DNA from: Phoronis australis
Lineage: Eukaryota > Phoronida > Phoronidae
NCBI GenBank assembly: GCA_002633005.1
Contig: NMRA01000063.1
Span: 668,427 to 732,426, forward strand
Direction of reading: 5' to 3'
Length of the DNA: 64,000 nucleotides
Part shown: positions 56,790-64,000 of the stretch, piece by piece
Layout: every line of letters starts with the position of its first letter
Position numbering within the stretch: position 1 is the first letter of the stretch
The notes under the pieces: model-generated
Told to the model about the DNA's origin: nothing
The model's input: only the letters and a program-made list of their open reading frames with translations
The model's database searches: none
Made by a program: the position numbers and the translations under genes

Positions 56790-57655
56790 TTAAATTGTTA
56801 CTATAGTTGCTGTCTCTGCACAAGCAACCATATCATCAGCGTATAGTAACATACAAATTTGAGGCACATTCTCATTTACGTAAATTCCGCTAATTAAAGA
56901 TTCCTCTAAGTAATCAACAAACTTGCTCAAATACATACTAAATAAAAAAGGACTTAGCATACACCCTTGGCGAGTACCAATATTATTACTGAAAAAGTCA
57001 GTTAACCCACGCTCAGTTCTTACACACGCTCTTAGCTTTGAGTTCATACTTTTCATCAATTTTAAAACACTACCACGAATTCCTATTTTTGAAGCCTATT
57101 CCACAAAAATTTATGTGAAATGCTTTCAAAGGCCCGAGAAAAATCCACGTATATAGCATAAAATCTGCCCCTGCGCTTACTCAAGTACTTATGAATAATT
57201 CCTTGTAAGGTAAAATTTTGGTCTATTGTACTATACCCCTTTCTAAAACCAGCCTGAGCTTCGTTAAATAAGTCATTATCATTGGCCCAACATGTCAGAC
57301 GAGCATTTATAAGTTTCGTAAAAACTTTCCCGAGAACAGGCAGAAATGAAATACCCCGATAATTATTTACGTCATTGACATCCCCTTGCTTATGTAATGG
57401 ACATATCATTGCGTCACACCAGGACTGAGGAAATTCCGTTGATCATAGAGCACTAGTAAAAATGTTTGTCAAAACAGGTGTTATATAATCTTTGGTGGAC
57501 TTAAAGAGTTCATAAACGAGTCCATAAACACCCGAAGATTTACCGTTTGGTAGGTCACGAAGAGCGATAAAAATTTCAGTTTCGCTAAAATCATGATTCA
57601 ATTGATTTGGGTCATCTACCATGCAGTCATTACAATACACATCATGACTTGCCAA
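56790..57655 (-). pseudogene. LINE ORF2, reverse transcriptase
   Basis: The frames in order give DLPNGKSSGVYGLVYELFK, ICPLHKQGDVNDVNNYRGIS, NEAQAGFRKGYSTIDQ, FYAIYVDFSRAFESI, GTRQGCMLSPFLFSMYL and CMLLYADDMVACAE. These are the ordered non-LTR RT motifs, with the YADD catalytic box intact. Frames change near 57,410 and 57,080. Confidence 0.88.
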
Positions 57656-58547
57656 GTTTCTTTTCTATTTGTCCAAGCATACGTCCATTATCAGGATTTT
57701 CTTGGTTTAAGAGTGACTGAAAGTGGCAAAACCATTCATCGGCAGAAATAGAAGTATCTGAGGTCATTTTCCTAGAGCATGATTTTACTAGCTGCCAAAA
57801 TGTTTTGGGATTGTTAACATTTTCAATTAAATATTTTCTCAGTCCATCTTTAAATAACTTTTCTTTTGACTTAAAAGTCACTTTGAATTTTTGTTGCAAT
57901 TCTCTGTTCTTATTAAAACTAACCTGATTACTATAGTGCCGGAAACCAGACAACGCACAAATTCTCTCCCTTTTCAGCACCTCTAACTGCTCATCCCACC
58001 ATGATGGTTGGATTTTCACAAATTTAACGGCGGTACTGGAGTGTACAATCATGTCGCAGGCAGCTGATTTATACATTTCATTTAACAACTGAACTGTGTC
58101 TTCAACCCAACAGCTCTCAATAAGATTCGCAGTATCACTAGAGAACACTTGGAACCCACTAACAAACTTGTGCGTGCACTGACTACATCTTTCAGCCTTC
58201 CATCTAACTCTGTCATATTCACGGACGACATAATTTGTGCTGTGAACAGTGTGATCCTGTGACTGAGTGAAGCCGTGAAAAACACAAACAAGAGGAAGGT
58301 GATCAGACACATCCAATAAATCAACTTTAAAATCTGATACAAAATCAAACAATTCAATGGACAATAGTACATAATCAACTACACTACACCCTTTATTAGA
58401 TAAACACGTAAACTCTTCTTCCTCATCACCTGGAAATCTACCGTTACATGCATGGATATTTAACTCGCAACACATTCGCACAATTGATTTTCCAAATGAA
58501 TTAATAACATGATCTTTATTAATCCTTGGAAAATTAAAGGTATTCAT
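57642..58547 (-). pseudogene. LINE ORF2, endonuclease C-terminal half and linker
   Basis: About 302 codons are open. VVDYVLLSIELFDFVSDFKV and LLDVSDHLPLV contain the Asp and the SDH catalytic signature of apurinic-type endonucleases. The N-terminal half of the endonuclease (VETWATNENQFDNFLPGYKC, GGVCVFVKN) is readable upstream to about 58,900 in other frames. The linker leads toward the reverse transcriptase. Confidence 0.82.
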
Positions 58548-58989
58548 ACACTATCGCATCCTCAGGTGGCAAGTAAACACAACAGAATAATAAATCCTTT
58601 TCTGTACACAATAGATTCTTACCAATTAATAGAAAAATACCAAAATCGAAATCACATTTCACTCAAGTTACATGCCGAGCTTAAGATATTTTTACAAACA
58701 CACATACTCCACCGGAGTTTCTACCAAACCTCTTTTTCTTTAAATTAATTTTACTGAAACATTTGTACCCGGGCAAAAAGTTATCAAACTGATTTTCGTT
58801 CGTTGCCCAAGTTTCCACAACTCCAATTAAATCAAAACAACATAAATAATCAACGATACTTTTGTTCTCTGTCTTGCTACCTAATACGTGTACATTCTAG
58901 ACTGTTGTACGTATTTCGCTGGTCCTTGAAGGCTCTGGGCCGTAGATATCTTGCTTGATTTCTTTAACCATTTCCCCGGCATCATCGTA

Positions 58990-59639
58990 AATAATCTGTT
59001 TTCCACGTCAATAGAGGTTGTTGAATTGTATAGTTGCATTCTCCATATTGTTTTCGTTTGAAAACATGTACAGCTCCTTTCGGGCTTTTCTTACTTTCAT
59101 CGCAAAATCTTCAGAGATGTGAATTGATTCAATGGTTATTTCCTTCTTTTTGCTCATCACTTTGTGTTTGTCTTTCGACGAAAACTTGACAATTATTGGT
59201 CTTTTTTGCTGCGATGTCGACGACCAATCCTATGGGCGCGCTCAATACAGAGGGCATCTAAATGAAGATCGTTCTTCAAGAATTGCATGATAATCTCTTC
59301 AGACTCTTCCCATTATTCATGCTCACTCGAATCTGCATTTTTTTCGTCAAATCCATGGAACACAACATTGTCACGGCGTGACCGGTTCTCTAGGTCTTCA
59401 ACTTTCAATTCAAGCTTGATCACTAGATCATGTAACAGTGCGTTCTCTTTGCGGGCGGTTTCTAGAGATTTCCGTAGAGACTCAATTGCAGAAGTAACCG
59501 TCTCAAACTTTTCATTAACCAAGTCAAAAATTTCCCTGTTGCTTACATCCTTCGACGCGTTATGTTTAGGACTCGATCTCGACATATATGAGCTTATTCC
59601 ACGTGTAACCGGCCTGGCACTAGGTGTGTCAACTGGCAT
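58990..59639 (-). pseudogene. LINE ORF1 (coiled coil plus RRM-like), broken
   Basis: The frame starts MPVDTPSARPVTRGISS and runs through a heptad-rich region (VNEKFETVTSAIESLRKSL) to LENRSRRDNVVFHGFDE, the RRM entry of L1-type ORF1 proteins. It stops after SSEHE at 59,313. Shifted frames continue with LCIERAHRIGRR and HISEDFAMK-like pieces of the C-terminal domain. The protein would bind element RNA. Confidence 0.75.
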
Positions 59640-60130
59640 GATTGATATTACGTAACACGTCTAAATCAATGTCAGTGTAGGACGCTATCGACAGATCAGA
59701 TACAGTACAAAACCGTCAAAAAACTCATAAAAATAAGACAAACGTGACACCATTCAGGTGTTGGAGAGTCGAGACAGTTCTCGTGCAACTTCTGTATCAC
59801 AGAGATCACTGAATAAGCAGAAAATAGACAAAATTGCCGGACAGCCCTTCACTTCAGTACCTCCACTCCCTCCACCTGACATCAGTTTTCTGTTCTTGTT
59901 TAGTTCATATGGTTAATAAATCCCACTAAACTCTGGGTATGCTGTTGATTTCAATGTTCTTGTTGGTAACTTAAATAGACTGTGAGCACCATTATGAATA
60001 TTAGGAGGCAGAATATATTATAGTCACAGCAGTATTTTTGGTGACTGAGAATTCTGTGCTTTGTTGTTGTTTTCAAGAAGTAGTACATACCCACGATCTA
60101 ATTTCGAACTCTACACTCTATTCACACCGG

Positions 60131-60300
60131 ATGATTAGACTACTTATTTTGTATGTTTAGTCGAAGCATACCTCAGTCAATTTGAGACTAGACTACTTAT
60201 TTTGTATGTTTGTCGAAGCATACCTCAGTCAATTTGAGATTAGACTACTTATTTTGTATGTTTAGTCGAAGCATACCTCAGTCAATTTGAGACTATGTTG
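60131..60300 (+). repeat. 56-bp minisatellite, three units
   Basis: The unit contains GATTAGACTACTTATTTTGT, ATGTTTAGTCGAAGCATACC and TCAGTCAATTTGAGA. Confidence 0.88.
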
Positions 60301-60739
60301 AGTTTCAAGTACAGATTAGACGTTGGCCTTGAAAAAGTCAGAATAATATTAAGCACCATTAACCTTGTTTCAAGCCACTCAGTCCATCTCATTTTATTAT
60401 CGATGGCATCTGTATTACAATACCCTGACTGTACCTGACCTTTCAAGTTTTACATTAATTTGTCAGTTTATGCGTACTGACTAACATGAGATACCTGTTT
60501 GTGTTACTTTTCCATGTGGGTGAATCAATCGTGGCATAAATATGACATGTCACTGCCAGAGCAATTTGCAGACTTTCATTGTATGACTACCCCTTTTCAT
60601 TTTTATTCTCAACACTAATGGAAACAAGACGCGATGGCCTGTAAAATCGTTTGTAAAATGTTGTTTATAACCTGTTTTTGTATCTGAGGTCTAATTCATT
60701 TTTTAGAAAAAGTACCAAATTGCATTTTTGTCATTTAAG

Positions 60740-61845
60740 AATAATTCTGGTGTGAACATGGCGTCCGTCCCTCTGTCAACCTCTATTAACCAAACCGCTC
60801 TAAGGAGGATTGTGAAAATTGGCATATATGTTCCTACTTCGAATGCTGTGGCGCCTTCTAGTGGCAGTTTTGTTTGTTTTTGGGCCCATGGCTGTATCTC
60901 CTAAACGCTTTACAGGTTCTTTATTGAATTTAGCAAATGTTTTTATATGAAGTTGACAACAGACGACGACGACTTTCGAACGGATCAGACTACCAGTGTG
61001 TCCCCTTGTGGCAATTTCAGTTTTTACGCTTACCTCTGTATCTTCAAAGGTCCTCAAGGGGTTTCCATTAAATTTGGCAGATAGGCATCTAGTAGTGGGG
61101 TGATGCTATCCATTCGTTTTCATTGTATTTCGTGCCACCTTGTGCCCATTTTTATTGGTTTCAAGGCTGTATCTCACAAACTCTCTGCAGGATCTTTATT
61201 GAATGTAGCAAGTGTATTTATAAGTAGTTGACAATGGACGGCAACGACTTTCAGATGAATCCGACAAATGCTGTACCCCCTATTGGCAGTTTAATTTTTT
61301 CCTTTTACCTGTGTTTCTCCAGTTCAAGCTCCTTGATGGATTTTTATGAAATTCGGTACCTAGTTTTCTATTGAAACGATGACATGTTCCTGTTTTCGGA
61401 TACCTTTGACGTATTTTGTGCCATCTCATCTAGTGACCATTTTTACTGTAGTCCGGTTTTTGCATCTTCCCCTCTATCAACCAAATCACTCTAAGTTTGT
61501 GAAAATTGGCATATACGTTCTTAGTGTGAAGAGGACGGTTGACGATTTTCCTGCAACTTCAACTACTGTGGCAGTTACTTTCTGTACCCATAGCCCCCTA
61601 GTGGCAATTTCATTTTTTCTGTTTTCCTCCTTTTCTCTGAAGTTCCTTGATGGATTTTTATATTTGGTAAATAGATTTTTATTAAAGAAGCGGTGACAAG
61701 TTCCCGTTTTCGGATGGATTCGACTTATTTTGTGCTATCTAGTGGCCATTTCTGTGATACAAATAAACACCCCTAAAAGCACACTGTTTGCAGAGCCTTC
61801 ATGGGCGCATTGCCTTGCTTCGCGTTGCTCTTGTTTTTTCTTTGC
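60740..61845 (+). repeat. CTCF-motif-bearing repeat array 6
   Basis: Monomers carry GGCGCCTTCTAGTGGCAGTT near 60,849, GTGTCCCCTTGTGGCAATTTC near 61,000, and CTATCTAGTGGCCATTT near 61,735. It ends with CATGGGCGCATTGC and GCGTTGCTCTTGTTTT, the family's right edge. Confidence 0.72.
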
Positions 61846-61989
61846 TCTATGATCTTAAGCATTTTAAATTTAAAACGTTTACAGTCAGAAACTTGAACCT
61901 CTTTATTTTACCTTTGCCAAGTCAATAAGCTCATTGGCCTTATCAATGACCTCATTGGCCTAATCATGTAGACTTAGGTGTGACGACTA

Positions 61990-62490
61990 ACAGTGAAAAA
62001 TGAAAATGTGCCAGAGCCGCCAACTTGAAAAGGACTTCTGGTAAAACAAAATTTTATAATAGCCATTTAAAAGAAACAAGCACATGACGAGTTTGAAAAT
62101 GATTGGTTCGCCAGTGTGCCTTCTACAGGAGAAAACGTTTTTGGCCAGATATCGAGGTGCGCATGCGCCATTGCTAATATTTCCGCCATCTTTGACCGGA
62201 AGTTAATGGTTTACAGTGCAATTGTAGTACTTTTGTGCTACAATAATCATACCAATTTTCAGCCTTTACATTGGAAAATGCGGCCTCTATGAGCATTTGA
62301 ATCTGAAACCGGAAACAAAATGGAAATGGCCGCCACATCCGCCCTTTTGAATTCGATCATGACCCAAAACAATAGGCTTCCAGCACTTCCGAAACTACAT
62401 GTTGTGTGTAAATTTCGTGACGATAGGACAAAAACTGCGACCTGTAGAGTGCAAGCAAAAAAAAAACGAGAACGCTTGGAGGAGCAACAC
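61990..62490 (+). repeat. Promoter-motif-rich repeat, copy 1
   Basis: Contains AGGTGCGCATGCGCCATTGC, TTTCCGCCATCTTTGACCGG then AAGTTA, CCGGAAACAAAATGG and AGGCTTCCAGCACTTCCGA. It recurs at 63,130-63,610 in the same orientation. Followed by GAC/GAT-rich low complexity. Confidence 0.8.
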
Positions 62491-63129
62491 CTGGCGAAAT
62501 AAACCGAAAAGACGACGATGGAGATGATGACGATGATGGTTATGATGATGAAGGTGGTGAGTATGAACAATATGATGACATTCATATCATTAGCAAAGGT
62601 GTAAGAAATCAGTAAGAAATAGGCTGCGGTCTTGAGCGACACTTGGCGAAGTTAACTGAAAAGACGACGATGAAGATGACGACGACGATGATGTTGATTA
62701 TGATGATGATAGTGGGGATTATGAGCAACACGATAACATTCATATTACTAGCGAAGATGTCAGAAATCAGTAAGAAATAGTCTTGTTCAATAGAAGCTAA
62801 ACCAACGTCAGTGCAGCAAGACCAGTCAACAAAGCAACAGCGCTATCATAAAATCTCTAAAAATTCAAAAAGTAGACGTCCTTGTGAAAAATGGAAAATA
62901 TCTTCTGAAAGCCCATTCAAAACTCCATCTAATTGAGTAGTTTCGCAAAATTCTGTAGATTTTTTGAAAAAAATAAAATTTTGCGTTTTTTTGAAATGCA
63001 AAGTCAAATAACTGAAAAACGGTAACGTTATTGCAGAACTTTTGAAAGAGCATACTTCAAGGAATCTACATGCAAAAATTCACATCATTTGTTCTTCTAG
63101 TTCAAGATGCAACCGCAGAACAATAGAAA

Positions 63130-63610
63130 ATGGGCGAAAATGCGCCCGAGCCGCCATCTTGAAAGCGACTTGTGGTTTTTCAGCTTTGAATAATAGCATG
63201 TGTCAAAAACAACTATTACCTGAAAAATTTCGAAGGAATTGGTCCTATAATGCGCCTTCTACAGGAGCAAACGTTTTTTGCCCGAAATCGAGGTGCACAT
63301 GCGCCATTGCCGATATTTCCGCCATCTTTGACCGGAAGTTATTGATTTACAGCGCAGTTATTGTACTTGTCGGCTATAGTAATCGTACCAATTTTCAGCC
63401 CTGTACGTTGAAAATTGCGTCCTCTACATATGAGCATTTGAATCTGAAATCGGAAACAAAATGGTTGCCACGTCCACCATTTTGAATTCGATCATGATCA
63501 AAAACAATAGGCTTCCAGGACTTCCCGACTTACAGGTCATGTACGAATTTCGTGCGAATCGGACGAAAATTGCGACGTGTAGAGTGTGAACAAACAAAAA
63601 AAAACAAATT
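63130..63610 (+). repeat. Promoter-motif-rich repeat, copy 2
   Basis: A diverged direct copy of 61,990-62,490 with GAGCCGCCATCTTGAAAG, GGTGCACATGCGCCATTGCC, TTTCCGCCATCTTTGACCGG and AGGCTTCCAGGACTTCC. The copies lie about 1.14 kb apart. Confidence 0.8.
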
Positions 63611-63655
63611 TGATGGCAAATAAATAATAATTAGATACCTCAATCATGTATCCTA

Positions 63656-63806
63656 TCTGCATGGTAAGTAGAAAGTGTCAGGTACAAGCCCTGCACCCTG
63701 GCCGTCTGCATGGTGAGCAGCAAGTGTCAGGTACAAGCCCTGCGCCCTGGCCGTCTGCATGGTGAGCAGCAAGCGTCAGGTACAAGCCCTGCACCCTGGC
63801 CGTCTG
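63656..63806 (+). repeat. 49-bp minisatellite, three units
   Basis: The unit contains CTGCATGGTGAGCAGCAAGT, GTCAGGTACAAGCCCTGC and ACCCTGGCCGT. Confidence 0.9.
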
Positions 63807-64000
63807 CTCTCAACTGTGGCGCACAAGTGGTCACAATAATGCCATTCAGTAACAATGCCTTGTGCCATCTGTTTTTGAGTTGACCTTGGTATTGACTATC
63901 CAAAGGCGTTATTTTGAAATCCTTCCTTGAATGGATTCTTTTGTAATTATTTTAGATGTATTGTGTTACCCACATGATCTCTGCATTGCTTTTGCAACAT

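Larger units (their letters stand above)
55621..59891 (-). mobile_element. Near full-length L2/CR1-like LINE, inactivated
   Basis: A 4,271-bp non-LTR retrotransposon on the minus strand. The 10-bp sequence TGTTCTTGTT flanks it (55,611-55,620 and 59,892-59,901). Order on the minus strand: ORF1, endonuclease, reverse transcriptase, C-terminal Cys-His motif, and a 3' end TGAATGAATGAAC. The TGAA-type tail and the domain order suggest the L2/CR1 group. Several frameshifts break both ORFs. Confidence 0.88.

Noticed and set aside
53121-64000. Searched for SIRT7 exon 5 (HVVSQNCDG region)
   Set aside because: No plus-strand sequence encoding the catalytic His/NCDG motif is visible, so the gene is taken to continue beyond the window.

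Overview
The window comes from an animal genome. It has spliced genes with introns of up to about 14 kb, AT-rich DNA, many minisatellites and layers of nested transposons. No bacterial-type operon or CRISPR array is visible. The mix of a copia element with a half-tRNA primer site, L2/CR1-like LINEs, hAT-like MITEs and a decayed P2X7-type domain gene suggests a marine invertebrate. The species cannot be fixed from sequence alone.

Two conserved protein-coding genes form a head-to-head pair around a gap of about 250 bp (19,073-19,321). METTL23, a SAM-dependent methyltransferase, runs leftward on the minus strand and is complete in five exons (19,072 down to 6,524, 234 aa). Its first intron (8.9 kb) holds a LINE relic, two minisatellites with the same 51-bp period, and a 4.7-kb copia retrotransposon. 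SIRT7, an NAD-dependent nuclear sirtuin, runs rightward from 19,322. Exons 1-4 are seen (19,322-19,417; 30,493-30,630; 36,660-36,764; 50,177-50,247) and the rest of the gene lies beyond the window. SIRT7 exon 4 occurs twice, inside two near-identical direct copies of at least 1.6 kb that follow a run of Ns. This is either an assembly artefact or a recent duplication.

Most of the remaining DNA is repeats inside the SIRT7 introns. (1) A dispersed family of degenerate monomers of roughly 120 bp (3.4-5.2, 26.9-29.3, 31.6-33.1, 38.3-40.3, 53.2-55.6 and 60.7-61.8 kb) carries in nearly every monomer a core like TGGCCACTAGGTGGCGC, which resembles the CTCF consensus. (2) Two inverted copies of a terminal-inverted-repeat element carry decayed THAP domains (20.5-22.2 and 23.2-24.9 kb). 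(3) hAT-like MITEs with clear target-site duplications sit inside other repeats (34.4-35.4 and 54.2-55.0 kb). (4) A nearly full-length but broken LINE (55.6-59.9 kb, minus strand) is flanked by a 10-bp duplication. (5) A two-exon P2X7-C-like pseudogene lies at 45.7-47.6 kb. (6) More than a dozen minisatellites are present.

Stretches with no feature I can support are 901-3,284, 5,176-6,482, 29,271-30,492, 37,753-38,264, 41,256-42,113 and 47,641-48,748. Sequencing gaps are one N at 384 and 286 Ns at 49,310-49,595.
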